DNA of 64,000 bases, from the NCBI RefSeq assembly GCF_036894955.1, contig NZ_CP145905.1, forward strand, positions 2,374,501-2,438,500. Direction: 5' to 3'. Shown in pieces: positions 41,283-51,093 of this stretch. The notes beneath the pieces are model-generated. The model saw only the letters and a list, made by a program, of their open reading frames with translations, had not been told where the DNA came from and ran no database searches. The translations under genes and the position numbers were made by a program. Origin of the DNA: Paenibacillus sp. KS-LC4 (GTDB lineage: Bacteria > Bacillota > Bacilli > Paenibacillales > Paenibacillaceae). Every line of letters begins with the position of its first letter. Within the stretch, counting starts at the first letter, position 1.

Positions 41283-42728
41283 ATGGATCATCCGGCATCA
41301 TACCGGGGCCGCCGCGTTGTGGTGCTTGGCCTGGCGAGAAGCGGAGTTAGCGTCGCAAAGGTGTTTCATTCCTATGGGGCGAAGGTAATAGTTAACGATA
41401 AGAAGGAGCAAGACCAATGTCCCGAAGCGGAGGAGCTAATCGCTTTGGGCATTTCTGTGCTTTGCGGTTCTCATCCAGACGATCTTATAACTGCTGATAC
41501 AGCGCTGCTCGTTAAAAATCCGGGCATCCCTTATGAGGCTCCGCCTATCAGGCAGGCCGCAGCGGCAGGCGTCGAAATTGTGACCGAGGTGGAAGTAGCC
41601 TACTGGCTTTCACCGGCACCGATTATTGGTATTACAGGCTCTAATGGCAAAACGACGACGACAACCTGGATCGGCGAGCTGCTGGAGGCGGCGGGTAAAA
41701 ATCCCATCGTAGCCGGCAACATTGGCCGTCCATTATGCGAAGCAGCAGTTGAGGCAACGAAGGACAACTGGCTTGTCGCCGAGCTGAGCAGCTTCCAGCT
41801 TAAAGGGACATCGGGCTTTCGTCCCCGCGTCGCCCTGCTGCTCAATGTAGTAGAGACGCATCTGGATTATCATGGCGGCATGGAAGATTACATAGATTCG
41901 AAGGCAAAGCTGTTTGCCAATCAGACGGCAGAGGATACGGCTGTGCTGAACTGGGATGATCCGGTTTGCCAGCAGCTTGCTGATCGTCTGGATGCTACTA
42001 TTTTTCCCTTCTCGCTATATGAAAAGCTAAGCTTTGGGGTGGCGATTGAGCCTCCATACGTGAGGACAGCTGCGAGCGCTTCTTCAGGTGAAGATGAAGC
42101 TGCTGAAGTGCGCCATATCGTATGGAATAAGCAGGATGGGACGCAAGCGAGGCTGCTTGAAGTAGGCGAGCTTGGCATTCCAGGGCGCCATAATGCGGCA
42201 AATGCGCTTGCGGCCATTGCGGGATGTCTGGCAGCCGGAGCATTGCCGGAGCAGCTTATCGAGACGCTGCGGGGCTTTAAAGGTGTAGAACACAGGCTGG
42301 AGTATGTATGCGAAGTAAACGGGGTCAAATATTACAATGATTCCAAGGCTACGAATCCGACAGCGACGATGATGTCCGCTCACTCCTTGACTGCGCCAAT
42401 CGTGCTGATTGCAGGCGGCCTTGATCGCGGCTCGGATTATATGGAGCTGCTGCCGCTGTTCCGTGACAGGGTCAAGGGGCTTGTAGCGCTCGGCGAGACA
42501 CGCGGCAAGCTGGGGCATGTTGCGGAGCTGGCAGGTTTAGCAGCCGTTCAATTGGTCGAACCTGTTGAGGACGCCGAAGCGACCTTGCGCGAAGCGGTGC
42601 GGCAAGCTGCCGCGTTAGCAGCGCCAGGCGACATCGTATTGCTGTCGCCGGCCTGTGCAAGCTGGGATATGTTTACATCCTATGAGCAGCGCGGGCGCAT
42701 TTTTAAAGATTCGGCGCATACCTTGTAA
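41283..42728 (+). CDS. murD: UDP-MurNAc-L-Ala-D-Glu synthetase MurD
   Basis: This 481-residue ligase adds D-glutamate. It begins with the Rossmann loop VVVLGLARSGVSVAKV. ATP loop GITGSNGKTTTTTWIGELL and VAELSSFQLKG are seen, then the family stretch YYNDSKATNPTATMMSAHSL and LLSPACASWDMFTSYEQRG. ATG 41283 follows AAGGAG by 9 bases; the longer frame from 41232 has no ribosome site. Confidence 0.95.
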   Translation: MDHPASYRGRRVVVLGLARSGVSVAKVFHSYGAKVIVNDKKEQDQCPEAEELIALGISVLCGSHPDDLITADTALLVKNPGIPYEAPPIRQAAAAGVEIVTEVEVAYWLSPAPIIGITGSNGKTTTTTWIGELLEAAGKNPIVAGNIGRPLCEAAVEATKDNWLVAELSSFQLKGTSGFRPRVALLLNVVETHLDYHGGMEDYIDSKAKLFANQTAEDTAVLNWDDPVCQQLADRLDATIFPFSLYEKLSFGVAIEPPYVRTAASASSGEDEAAEVRHIVWNKQDGTQARLLEVGELGIPGRHNAANALAAIAGCLAAGALPEQLIETLRGFKGVEHRLEYVCEVNGVKYYNDSKATNPTATMMSAHSLTAPIVLIAGGLDRGSDYMELLPLFRDRVKGLVALGETRGKLGHVAELAGLAAVQLVEPVEDAEATLREAVRQAAALAAPGDIVLLSPACASWDMFTSYEQRGRIFKDSAHTL

Positions 42729-42751
42729 GTAGGGGGCTAGTCCCTACTTTT
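42727..42751 (+). terminator. Terminator-like hairpin between murD and spoVE
   Basis: AAGTAGGG (42727-42734) pairs with CCCTACTT (42742-42749) and is followed by TTTAC. It overlaps the murD stop codon. Confidence 0.5.
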
Positions 42752-42772
42752 ACATGCAAAGAGGTGTACGCT

Positions 42773-43870
42773 ATGGCCAAAGCCAGGTCTGCCCCGGACG
42801 TATGGATGATCGTCTCCATTGCGCTCATTCTGGCTATCGGAATCATTATGGTATACAGCGCGAGCGCAGTGCTCGCTTTTCATGAATTCGGAGACCGCTA
42901 TTATTACGTCAAGCGCCAGCTGCTGTTTGCCGGTCTCGGCGTCTGTGCGCTTTTCTTCACCATGAATATGAATTATCTCGTTTGGCGCAAATGGGCAAAA
43001 ATCACCTTAATTATTTGCTTCGTTCTGCTCGTCATTGTACTGATCCCCGGTGTGGGCGTCGTGCGCGGCGGAGCGCGAAGCTGGCTCGGCATTAGCTCGT
43101 TCGGCATTCAGCCTTCCGAATTCATGAAGCTGGCGATGATTTTGTTTTTGGCAAAATGGCTTTCCGAGAAGCAGCAGACAATTACGCTGTTCGTCAAGGG
43201 ACTGCTTCCTCCGCTTGGGATGGCGCTGCTCGCCTTCGGCCTTATTATGCTGCAGCCGGATCTTGGCTCCGGCGCGGTTATGGTCGCGGCATCGCTGCTT
43301 TTGATCTTTACGGCAGGCGCACAGCTCAAGCATTTGGGACTGCTCGCGCTTGCAGGCGCCCTGGGGCTTGTCGGCCTTATTTTGGCTGCTCCCTATAGGC
43401 TGCAGCGTATCTCGGGCTTCCTTGATCCATGGGCGGATCCGCTAGGCTCAGGCTATCAAATTATTCAATCGCTATATGCGATTGGCCCAGGAGGGCTTGT
43501 CGGGCTTGGGCTTGGCATGAGCCGACAGAAGTTCAGTTATTTGCCGGAGCCGCAAACGGACTTTATTTTCTCCATCGTTGCAGAGGAGCTTGGTTTTATT
43601 GGTGGTTCAGCACTGATTGTACTGTTTATGATCGTGGTATGGCGCGGCATTCGAACGGCTATATATGCGCCTGATACGTTCGGCAGCTTGCTCGCAGTTG
43701 GCATCACGAGCATAATCGGCGTTCAAGTGCTCATTAATATCGGTGTCGTTATCGGAATGATGCCTGTAACGGGCATCACACTGCCGCTCGTCAGCTATGG
43801 CGGTTCATCGCTTACGCTTCTGCTCACATCGCTGGGCATTTTACTTAATATTTCACGTTATTCAAGGTGA
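42773..43870 (+). CDS. spoVE: SEDS glycosyltransferase SpoVE (FtsW/RodA family)
   Basis: This 365-residue polytopic protein has about ten helices and polymerises glycan strands, partnered with a class B PBP. Family text is MVYSASAVLAFHEFGDRYYY, IQPSEFMKLAMILFLAKWL, LMLQPDLGSGAVM, FIFSIVAEELGFIGG and VTGITLPLVSYGGSS. In the dcw cluster beside spoVD it is taken as SpoVE, although a role as the FtsW of vegetative division cannot be excluded. ATG 42773 follows AAAGAGGTG. Confidence 0.88.
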   Translation: MAKARSAPDVWMIVSIALILAIGIIMVYSASAVLAFHEFGDRYYYVKRQLLFAGLGVCALFFTMNMNYLVWRKWAKITLIICFVLLVIVLIPGVGVVRGGARSWLGISSFGIQPSEFMKLAMILFLAKWLSEKQQTITLFVKGLLPPLGMALLAFGLIMLQPDLGSGAVMVAASLLLIFTAGAQLKHLGLLALAGALGLVGLILAAPYRLQRISGFLDPWADPLGSGYQIIQSLYAIGPGGLVGLGLGMSRQKFSYLPEPQTDFIFSIVAEELGFIGGSALIVLFMIVVWRGIRTAIYAPDTFGSLLAVGITSIIGVQVLINIGVVIGMMPVTGITLPLVSYGGSSLTLLLTSLGILLNISRYSR

Positions 43871-44039
43871 AGGAACAACTAGGCTTGCGACGCATGCCCA
43901 TGCAATAAGCGGGCTTGCAGCCTGGCGCTATAGGCATTTGTCACACTACCCGGGCACAGGGCATAGGATACTCTTATAAATCGTGACCATCGCCGAGCGG
44001 GCCTGTTCTTCACCTTGAAGCAGAAGGAGGTTAGACAGC

Positions 44040-44945
44040 ATGGAACATGTAGCTGAGCTGTTGGAAAATGCAAAAATTGGAAAAATACTCATTAATGAAC
44101 GGCTGGAAAATCATACTACTTGGAAAATAGGCGGTCCTGCCGATATTCTTATTATACCGGATGGAAAGCAGCAAATGATGTCGGCTGTCCGGCTGCTTCA
44201 TGAAAACGGCATACCGTGGACCCATTTGGGACGCGGCTCCAATATGCTGGTGAGCGACAAGGGCATTCGCGGCGTTGTCATTAAACCCCGGGGCGGACTG
44301 GATTATGTTCGCTTCGATGGGAACACTGTTCATGCCGGAGCGGCTTATTCCTTCATTAAATTGTCTGTGATGTCCGGTAAGGAAGGACTGACGGGCTTGG
44401 AATTTGCCGGTGGCATTCCGGGTACTGTAGGCGGGGCCGTCTATATGAATGCTGGTGCGCATGGATCGGATGTGTCGCGTATTTTCAAGTCAGCCGAGAT
44501 TTTGCTGGGAAATGGTGAATTGGTAACCTACGGACCCGAGGATATGCAATTTTCTTACCGACACTCTGTGCTGCATGAGCGCAAAGGGCTCGTGCTTTCA
44601 GCGACCTTCGAGCTCGCGCCTGGAGACCGTCAGGAAATTGCTGCAACACTGGCCTCGTACAAGGAAAGGCGGCTGCGTACTCAGCCGCTGCAGCTGGCAT
44701 GTGCGGGCAGCGTCTTCCGCAACCCGCCAGGCGATTATGCCGCCAGATTGATCGAGGAGGCGGGGCTTAAAGGCCACCGTGTAGGTGCAGCTGAAGTCTC
44801 CGGGCTGCATGCCAATTTTATCGTCAACACCGGGCAAGCGACAGCTGAAGATGTGCTTACCCTCATGGCTCACATTCAAGGCGTCATTGCGGATCGATAT
44901 GGGATCAGCTTGGTGCCGGAAGTGCTGGTGGTGGGTGAGCGGTAA
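44040..44945 (+). CDS. murB: UDP-N-acetylenolpyruvoylglucosamine reductase MurB
   Basis: This 301-residue FAD enzyme reduces the enolpyruvyl group to UDP-MurNAc. It shows TTWKIGGPADILIIP, GRGSNMLVSDKGIRGVVI, the FAD segment EFAGGIPGTVGGAVYMNAGA and the proton donor serine in CAGSVFRNPPGDYA. AAGGAGG is 8 bases before ATG. It follows spoVE by 169 bases where murG would be expected. Confidence 0.95.
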   Translation: MEHVAELLENAKIGKILINERLENHTTWKIGGPADILIIPDGKQQMMSAVRLLHENGIPWTHLGRGSNMLVSDKGIRGVVIKPRGGLDYVRFDGNTVHAGAAYSFIKLSVMSGKEGLTGLEFAGGIPGTVGGAVYMNAGAHGSDVSRIFKSAEILLGNGELVTYGPEDMQFSYRHSVLHERKGLVLSATFELAPGDRQEIAATLASYKERRLRTQPLQLACAGSVFRNPPGDYAARLIEEAGLKGHRVGAAEVSGLHANFIVNTGQATAEDVLTLMAHIQGVIADRYGISLVPEVLVVGER

Positions 44946-44960
44946 ATCGGAGGTGAGACA

Positions 44961-46238
44961 TTGGACAAATTGGTGATTGAAGGCGGGAAACCACTCTCAG
45001 GAACCATGGTTATCCAAGGAGCAAAAAATGCCGCTTTGCCAATATTGGCAGCCAGCTTATTGGCCGAAGGCGAAACGACGCTGGAGCATGTGCCAAAGCT
45101 GCTTGATATCGACGTCATGCTCAGCATACTGCGGGAACTCGGATGCCATGCGGAGCATGAGGGCGATACGGTACAGCTGAACACGGAAAGCCTTCATCTG
45201 TCCCATGTGCCGGAAAAGTTAATGGGTCAGATGCGCTCGTCCATCTTTCTAATGGGGCCGCTTCTTGCGAGGTTTGGTGAAGTTCAGGTGTATCAGCCTG
45301 GCGGCTGCGCAATTGGGCAGCGCAAAATTGATTTGCATCTGGAGGGGCTTCGGGCGCTCGGTGCTGATATTGAAGAAGTGGGCAATCGTATTATTTGCCG
45401 GGCAGATCGTCTCAAAGGTGCTGATATTCATTTAAGCTTCCCTAGTGTCGGAGCGACGGAGAATATGATGATGGCCGCGGTGCTTGCAGAAGGGCGAACG
45501 ATGATTACGAATGCTGCTCGCGAGCCGGAAATTCAGGATTTGCAGCGGTTTCTGAATGCGATGGGTGCCGAGATGATCGGTGCTGGTACAGATACCATTA
45601 CGATTAATGGCGTAAAGTCGCTTTCTCCCTGTAAGTACAGGATCATTCCTGATCGGATTGTAACCGGCACCTTAATGGTTGCGGCTGCTGCGACGCGCGG
45701 TCAAATTACTCTTCTGAATACTTGCCCCACCCACTTGTCTTCCTTAATACATGTGCTTCGTCGGTCAGGTATTCAAATCACTACCCACGATGATATAATA
45801 AAAGTTAGCTGTGCATCCCGACCCAGAGCCATTGAACGAATTGTTACTTCTCCATATCCTGCTTTTCCAACCGACCTGCAATCGCAAGTGATGGTGCTGC
45901 TGGCTCTTGCAGACGGAACAAGCATTATGAAGGAAACGATTTTCGAAGGCAGGCTGAAGCATGTTGACGAACTATCACGAATGGGTGCGGATATACGGGT
46001 TGATATGAATGCGGCTTTTATCCGGGGCGTTCCTCGTCTTTATGGAGCGACGGTGGAGGCAACGGACTTGCGCGCAGGGGCAGCGCTTGTAATTGCGGGC
46101 CTTGCTGCGCAAGGGAAGACGGTAGTGGAGCAAATACATCATATTGATCGGGGCTATGAGCGCATTGAAACGATGTTAAGCAGACTTGGAGCAAGAATTG
46201 CTCGCAATTCTCCTGTTCCTCAAGCTCCTAATAACTAG
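44961..46238 (+). CDS. murA: UDP-GlcNAc 1-carboxyvinyltransferase MurA
   Basis: This 425-residue enzyme makes the first committed step of peptidoglycan synthesis, immediately before MurB. The PEP-attacking cysteine is C116 in QPGGCAIGQRKIDLH. KNAALPILAASLL and ARAALV-like DLRAGAALVIAGLAAQGKTV are family stretches. TTG 44961 lies after CGGAGGTGAG, and MDKLVIEGGKPL is the expected N-terminus. The gene ends in a terminator. Confidence 0.95.
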   Translation: MDKLVIEGGKPLSGTMVIQGAKNAALPILAASLLAEGETTLEHVPKLLDIDVMLSILRELGCHAEHEGDTVQLNTESLHLSHVPEKLMGQMRSSIFLMGPLLARFGEVQVYQPGGCAIGQRKIDLHLEGLRALGADIEEVGNRIICRADRLKGADIHLSFPSVGATENMMMAAVLAEGRTMITNAAREPEIQDLQRFLNAMGAEMIGAGTDTITINGVKSLSPCKYRIIPDRIVTGTLMVAAAATRGQITLLNTCPTHLSSLIHVLRRSGIQITTHDDIIKVSCASRPRAIERIVTSPYPAFPTDLQSQVMVLLALADGTSIMKETIFEGRLKHVDELSRMGADIRVDMNAAFIRGVPRLYGATVEATDLRAGAALVIAGLAAQGKTVVEQIHHIDRGYERIETMLSRLGARIARNSPVPQAPNN

Positions 46239-46264
46239 TGTATGCGCATAAGCGCCTGAATAGA

Positions 46265-46304
46265 AACACCCGGCTCCTGCTATTTGGGAACCGGATGTTT
46301 TTGG
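46265..46304 (+). terminator. Terminator after murA
   Basis: AACACCCGGCTCC pairs with GGGAACCGGATGTT (one mismatch and wobble) and is followed by TTTGG. It overlaps the leader of divIB. Confidence 0.7.
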
Positions 46305-46322
46305 GGAAAGAAGGGACAAGTT

Positions 46323-47072
46323 ATGAGCGCGCCGATGCCAGTGCTTAAAAAACCGGTAGGCAAACGAAAGGGCAATCGCAAGCTGCTTAGCGTGCTTGTG
46401 CTGCTTTTTGTCATTTTGCTGTCCGTATTGTTTTTTAATTCTTCCATTAGTAAAATTTCGGAAATTCATATTGAAGGCACTGCCTATACGACTGCTGCAG
46501 AAATTGGACAGGCTGCCGCTATTTCAGTGGGAGACGCTTTTTTTGGTACAACGTCGGCAACGATTGAGGAAGCGGTTAAAGCAATTCCGACCATTAATAA
46601 TGTCACCGTGGACAAAGCTTTCCCAGGGAAGGTGACGATTACAGTAGAGGAATACCCTGTCGTAGCCTTTGAGCTGTTCAGCGATGGCCATTTGACAGCG
46701 CTGCTGGCGAACGGATCGGAGCTTCCAGCAGCCAACGAGGAGCTATTGGTTAATAAGCCTGTATTGTCTGGGTGGAAGCAGGGAGATGCTTACCGCGTAA
46801 AGCTTGCGGAGCAGCTTGGCAAAATTCCGGCGAAGCAGTTGTCGGATTTATCCGAAATTATGCCATATCCTTCTAAGGCGTATCCAGACCGCATCAAAAT
46901 TTATACGCGCACGAAATTTGAGGTTGTGACAGCCATTTCATTGCTGAGCGAGAAAATCGAAACGATGAATGCGGTCATTGAAACACAAGAACCTGGAAAA
47001 ATAACCCTGCTGCTAGCGGATACTTATGATTCTTTTATAAAAACAGATCCAGAAAATGAAGAAGGCAGTTGA
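46323..47072 (+). CDS. divIB: Cell division protein DivIB (FtsQ)
   Basis: This 249-residue bitopic protein has a basic N-tail (KKPVGKRKGNRK), one helix (about residues 20-38) and a POTRA domain (ISEIHIEGTAYTTAAEIGQA to VTVDKAFPGKVTITVEEYP), then a beta domain. It stabilises FtsL/DivIC at the septum. ATG 46323 follows AGAAGGG; the longer frame from 46284 runs back into the terminator. Confidence 0.88.
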   Translation: MSAPMPVLKKPVGKRKGNRKLLSVLVLLFVILLSVLFFNSSISKISEIHIEGTAYTTAAEIGQAAAISVGDAFFGTTSATIEEAVKAIPTINNVTVDKAFPGKVTITVEEYPVVAFELFSDGHLTALLANGSELPAANEELLVNKPVLSGWKQGDAYRVKLAEQLGKIPAKQLSDLSEIMPYPSKAYPDRIKIYTRTKFEVVTAISLLSEKIETMNAVIETQEPGKITLLLADTYDSFIKTDPENEEGS

Positions 47073-47186
47073 AAAACATACTACTCATTTTTAGAAAACA
47101 GTGATAAGATTTTATAGGTGGACTTTTTTAGAATAATGCAAAACGACGTGCTTGGCGCTTAAACACCATATGAGTATTCTTAAAAA

Positions 47187-47226
47187 TAGAGGGAAGGATC
47201 TGATAGTGTCATCCTTTCTCTATATT
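47187..47226 (+). terminator. Terminator after divIB
   Basis: TAGAGGGAAGGAT (47187-47199) pairs with ATCCTTTCTCTA (47211-47222) around an 11-base loop and is followed by TATTT. Confidence 0.75.
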
Positions 47227-47370
47227 TCTCGGAATGAAACGCGCCTCGCCGCCAAAAGATGGAGACAACCGTTTCACCTTGATGAAAATTAAAATTCATA
47301 TAGAGTTAGAAAAATAGTGCTCTTAAAAAGAGGGATACTATTAACTGCGTTGAATATGTAAAAAGGCGTT

Positions 47371-47400
47371 TTGTGATTAAACTGATACAAGCTGTATAAT
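47371..47400 (+). promoter_or_regulatory. Sigma-A promoter of ftsA-ftsZ
   Basis: TTGTGA (47371-47376) and a perfect TATAAT (47395-47400) are 18 bases apart. The start point would be near 47407, giving a leader of about 20 bases before the ftsA TTG. Confidence 0.75.
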
Positions 47401-47428
47401 TTATAAGTTGAAACGGAGGTGCCGCGGG

Positions 47429-48676
47429 TTGAGCAGCAACGACATCATCGTCAGTTTAGACATCGGTACATCCAAAGTTCGTGCTATTATTGGCGAAGTG
47501 AATAACGGAGCCATTAATATTATTGGAGTTGGATCTGCCGACTCAGAGGGTATTCGCAAAGGAGCTATTGTAGATATCGACCAGACCGTTCAGTCGATTC
47601 GCAATGCGATAGAGCATGCGGAACGAATGGTAGGTATTCAAATATCAGACGTCTATGTAGGGATTCAAGGCAATCATATTGCTTTGCAAACCAATCATGG
47701 CGTCGTTGCCGTATCCAATGAGGACCGTGAAATTGGCGAGGAAGATATTGAAAGAGTTGTACAGGCTGCGAAAGTAGTAGCCTTGCCGCCTGAACGCGAG
47801 ATTATTAATTTAGTGCCAAAGCAATATTTGGTAGACGGACTGGAGGGCATATCCGATCCTCGGGGGATGATCGGCGTGCGTCTGGAAGTGGAAGCCACTA
47901 TTGTAACCGGTACTAAGACAGCGATACATAATTTGATGCGCTGTGTGGAGAAAGCAGGGCTCCGCATTTCTGGTGTCATATTGATGTCATTGGCATCCGG
48001 CGTTATATCGCTGACGAAAGATGAGAAAATGATGGGTACTGTACTTGCGGATATCGGAGCAGGCTCCTGTACGATTACGATTTTCGAGCAGGGTGGACTT
48101 GCAGCGACTTCTACGCTTCCTATCGGCGGAGAATACGTAACGAACGATATCGCATATGGTTTGCGTACCCAAAGTGATCAAGCTGAGAAAATCAAGCTGA
48201 AATACGGCTGCTCCTACATTGGCGATGCTGCGGAAGATGTGAAGTTCAAAGTTCTCCGTATGGGAAGCAATGTAGAGAAGGAATTTTCTCAAGTCGATTT
48301 GGCGAGCATTATCGAGCCTCGGATGCAGGAGATTTTCAGCCTGATCAAGCAAGAGGTTCGTCGTCTTGGTTATCATGACAAGGTCAGCAGCTATGTGCTG
48401 ACTGGAGGAGCAGTGACAATGCCGGGCACATTGGCGCTTGCTCAAGCAGAGCTTGAATCCACCGTACGCGTGGCACTTCCGGATTATATCGGCGTGCGCG
48501 ATCCTGCTTACAGCAGCGGTGTAGGAATGATTCAATACGTATCGAAATATATGGGAGTGCGCGGAACAACCAGCACAGTAAAAAAAGCCGCAAGCAGCCG
48601 CAAAACGGGTTCCACCGCTTCATCCAAACCCGGTATGTTCGAACGGATAAAAAATATGTTTAACGAATTTATTTGA
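47429..48676 (+). CDS. ftsA: Cell division protein FtsA
   Basis: This 415-residue actin-like ATPase anchors FtsZ to the membrane. It opens [19 protein letters not shown] (phosphate 1) and shows [12 protein letters not shown] (phosphate 2), [11 protein letters not shown] (adenosine) and the C-terminal amphipathic helix [14 protein letters not shown] chose TTG 47429, 8 bases after GGAGGT; TTG 47408 precedes that site. It is followed by ftsZ after 16 bases. Confidence 0.95.
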   Translation: MSSNDIIVSLDIGTSKVRAIIGEVNNGAINIIGVGSADSEGIRKGAIVDIDQTVQSIRNAIEHAERMVGIQISDVYVGIQGNHIALQTNHGVVAVSNEDREIGEEDIERVVQAAKVVALPPEREIINLVPKQYLVDGLEGISDPRGMIGVRLEVEATIVTGTKTAIHNLMRCVEKAGLRISGVILMSLASGVISLTKDEKMMGTVLADIGAGSCTITIFEQGGLAATSTLPIGGEYVTNDIAYGLRTQSDQAEKIKLKYGCSYIGDAAEDVKFKVLRMGSNVEKEFSQVDLASIIEPRMQEIFSLIKQEVRRLGYHDKVSSYVLTGGAVTMPGTLALAQAELESTVRVALPDYIGVRDPAYSSGVGMIQYVSKYMGVRGTTSTVKKAASSRKTGSTASSKPGMFERIKNMFNEFI

Positions 48677-48692
48677 TCGGGGGAAATTGATG

Positions 48693-49829
48693 ATGTTGGA
48701 ATTCGACATGGAATTAGAGCAGCTCGCTCAAATAAAGGTTATCGGCGTCGGCGGCGGCGGCAGCAATGCGGTTAACCGAATGATTGAAAATGGGGTGAAA
48801 GGTGTTGACTTCATTACGGTCAACACGGATGCTCAGGCGCTGCACTTGGCAAAATCCGAGCATAAGCTGCAAATCGGCGACAAGCTGACACGTGGACTTG
48901 GCGCGGGTGCTAACCCTGAGGTGGGCAAGAAGGCCGCTGAGGAATCCCGTGATCTCGCACTTAACCAGCTGAAAGGCTCGGACATGGTATTTGTTACCGC
49001 AGGTATGGGCGGCGGCACAGGAACAGGCGCTGCGCCTGTTATTGCCGAAATCGCAAGAGAATGCGGTGCGCTGACTGTCGGCGTAGTAACCCGTCCATTC
49101 ACCTTCGAAGGCCGCAAGCGTGCCGCACAAGCGGAAATGGGCATAGAAGCGCTTAAAGAGAAAGTAGATACACTGATCGTTATTCCAAATGATCGTCTAC
49201 TTGAAATTGTCGATAAGAAGACTCCTATGCTGGAGGCATTCCGTGAAGCGGATAATGTGCTGCGTCAAGCGGTGCAAGGTATTTCCGACTTGATCCAAGT
49301 ACCAGGTCTGATCAACCTTGACTTTGCAGACGTTAAGACGATTATGACAGAGCGCGGCTCTGCACTGATGGGAATTGGTGAAGCCAGCGGTGAGAACCGT
49401 GCAGCAGAAGCGGCGAAAAAAGCCATTATGAGCCCGCTGCTGGAAACGTCTATTGACGGCGCGCGAGGCGTTATTATGAACATTACAGGCGGCAGCAACC
49501 TGAGCCTGTATGAAGTCAATGAAGCAGCAGAAATTGTTATTTCCGCTTCTGATCCGGAAGTGAATATGATTTTTGGTGCCATCATTGATGATAATTTGAA
49601 GGATGAAATCAAAGTTACCGTCATTGCGACTGGCTTTGAACACAAGGGTGCTCCGGCTGCTAGACGTACGCCGCAGCAGCAAGGAGAATCAGAGACTCGC
49701 CAGCAGTCGGCAGGCTCGGGCTCCACGGCTGCTTCGACATCGTCTGTCAAGCCTTTTGGCGCTAGCACTTCGAGCGATCAGCTTGAAATTCCAGCCTTTT
49801 TGCGCAACCGTCCACGCAGCGATCGTTAG
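48693..49829 (+). CDS. ftsZ: Cell division GTPase FtsZ
   Basis: This 378-residue tubulin homologue forms the Z ring. It shows [16 protein letters not shown], the GTP loop [16 protein letters not shown] and the T7 segment [12 protein letters not shown] flexible linker rich in Q/S/A (about 320-360) leads to the conserved tip [14 protein letters not shown] that binds FtsA, SepF and others. Two adjacent ATGs (48690, 48693) occur; the second gives the usual MLEFD N-terminus and better spacing from GGGGGAAA. Confidence 0.97.
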   Translation: MLEFDMELEQLAQIKVIGVGGGGSNAVNRMIENGVKGVDFITVNTDAQALHLAKSEHKLQIGDKLTRGLGAGANPEVGKKAAEESRDLALNQLKGSDMVFVTAGMGGGTGTGAAPVIAEIARECGALTVGVVTRPFTFEGRKRAAQAEMGIEALKEKVDTLIVIPNDRLLEIVDKKTPMLEAFREADNVLRQAVQGISDLIQVPGLINLDFADVKTIMTERGSALMGIGEASGENRAAEAAKKAIMSPLLETSIDGARGVIMNITGGSNLSLYEVNEAAEIVISASDPEVNMIFGAIIDDNLKDEIKVTVIATGFEHKGAPAARRTPQQQGESETRQQSAGSGSTAASTSSVKPFGASTSSDQLEIPAFLRNRPRSDR

Positions 49830-49852
49830 GTGGCGGTTTATAGCCTGCAATA

Positions 49853-49894
49853 AAGTCCGCTTTCCCTATTACCAATTAGGGAGCGGGCTTTTTG
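49853..49894 (+). terminator. Terminator of ftsAZ
   Basis: AAGTCCGCTTTCCCTA pairs with TTAGGGAGCGGGCTT around TTACCAA and is followed by TTTG. Confidence 0.85.
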
Positions 49895-49980
49895 CGTTAC
49901 TTGCCGTTAGGCAGCAGGTAGGCAAAAGCACTTTTAATGCTGTCAAACGACCGCTTGTCCTGCCGTTTTTTATTCGCACG

Positions 49981-50047
49981 CTCGACAAAAAAAGATGGCT
50001 CACCCCGTCATGATTAGACAGACTTTGAAATAGGATTTTAATATACT
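49981..50047 (+). promoter_or_regulatory. Candidate Spo0A-activated spoIIG promoter
   Basis: TATACT (50042-50047) has a -35-like TTAGAC (50014-50019) at the unusual spacing of 22 bases. The Bacillus subtilis spoIIG promoter is known for the same 22-base spacing. CTCGACAA (49981-49988), one change from the 0A-box complement TTCGACAA, lies about 25 bases upstream of the -35, and TGTCAAA is at 49941. Confidence 0.55.
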
Positions 50048-50116
50048 AGTCTCAATCGTTCTCACCGACGCCATGCATCAAGCTTGGCGGACGGTATTCG
50101 CGGGAAGGTGACGATT

Positions 50117-51088
50117 GTGGCTGTATATGTCGATGTCATGTTTGTGCGGGAGCTGCTGGTCGATGGCGGGCTGCTGCTGACGACAGCGTGGGCGAGGAAC
50201 ATTCGAGCCAAGCCCTGGCGGGTGCTTGCCGCTGCAAGTGTCGGTGCCAGCTACGTCGTGCTTATGCTTTTTCCAATGCTTTCGATTTTGTTTACCTTAG
50301 TTGTCAAGCTGGGCTTTTCCATACTAATGCTGTGGATTGCCTTTGGTTACGGATCGATTCAGCATTTCTTGCGCACGACAGCAGCCTTTTATGCTGTTAA
50401 TTTCGTGGCGGCGGGAGCGATCATCGGCATTTATTATTTGCTGATGCAGGGCTCGGGAGAAGTATGGAGAACGATTGCCTTTGTCGATGGAAGCATGCAT
50501 GTTGAGCTGAAAATGAGCCTTATTTATTTATTTGCAGCGTTTTGTATCGGGCTGTATATATACCGCACCGTGTTGACGCAGCGTCGTGAAAGGGAGTTGG
50601 TGCAAACTCATCTTGCCGATGTAAGTATTCACATTGAAAATCTGGAATTCCGCTGCATTGGATTGATTGATACGGGCAATCAGCTCTATGATCCATTGTC
50701 ACGAACTCCGGTAATGGTCGTTGAAGCCGCTCTTTGGCAAAATGAATTACCACCTTCATGGCTGCAAAGCATTCGTGAGGCCGAGGTGGATCGTCTCGTA
50801 GCGGGCATGGGCGCTGACGTCTTTATTTGGCAGCATCGCTTGCGGCTCATTCCTTACCGCGGCGTGAACCGCGGCTCGCAGTTTATGCTGGCGCTAAAGC
50901 CGGATTTTGTCCGAATCGAGCGCGATGGCTCCAGTTACGTGGCGAAAAAAGTGTTGATTGGACTCGATGGCGGCAAGCTGACAGCAGACAGCTCGTATCA
51001 GGCAATCATTCATCCCGCCCTTGTGCAGACTCCACAAGCAGAAGCGAGGCAGGAGACTGAAAATAATACGATTATCGGGGAGGGATAG
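50117..51088 (+). CDS. spoIIGA: Pro-sigma-E processing protease SpoIIGA
   Basis: This 323-residue membrane aspartic protease removes the pro-sequence of SigE in the mother cell. Five membrane helices fill about residues 1-150. The cytoplasmic protease domain carries catalytic D185 in [20 protein letters not shown] 50117 gives [20 protein letters not shown], the family N-terminus, with GGAAGGTG upstream. It is followed by sigE after 5 bases. Confidence 0.92.
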   Translation: MAVYVDVMFVRELLVDGGLLLTTAWARNIRAKPWRVLAAASVGASYVVLMLFPMLSILFTLVVKLGFSILMLWIAFGYGSIQHFLRTTAAFYAVNFVAAGAIIGIYYLLMQGSGEVWRTIAFVDGSMHVELKMSLIYLFAAFCIGLYIYRTVLTQRRERELVQTHLADVSIHIENLEFRCIGLIDTGNQLYDPLSRTPVMVVEAALWQNELPPSWLQSIREAEVDRLVAGMGADVFIWQHRLRLIPYRGVNRGSQFMLALKPDFVRIERDGSSYVAKKVLIGLDGGKLTADSSYQAIIHPALVQTPQAEARQETENNTIIGEG

Positions 51089-51093
51089 GCCGG

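Larger units (their letters stand above)
47073..47428. other. Intergenic region between divIB and ftsA
   Basis: About 355 bases hold a strong terminator (47187-47226), a partial copy of the dispersed repeat (TTCTCGGAATGAAACG, 47226-47241) and the ftsA promoter. The ylxW, ylxX and sbp genes found here in Bacillus are absent. Confidence 0.7.

Noticed and set aside
43797-43979. 60-codon frame between spoVE and murB as a possible murG remnant
   Set aside because: It overlaps the 3' end of spoVE in another frame and shows no MurG motif.
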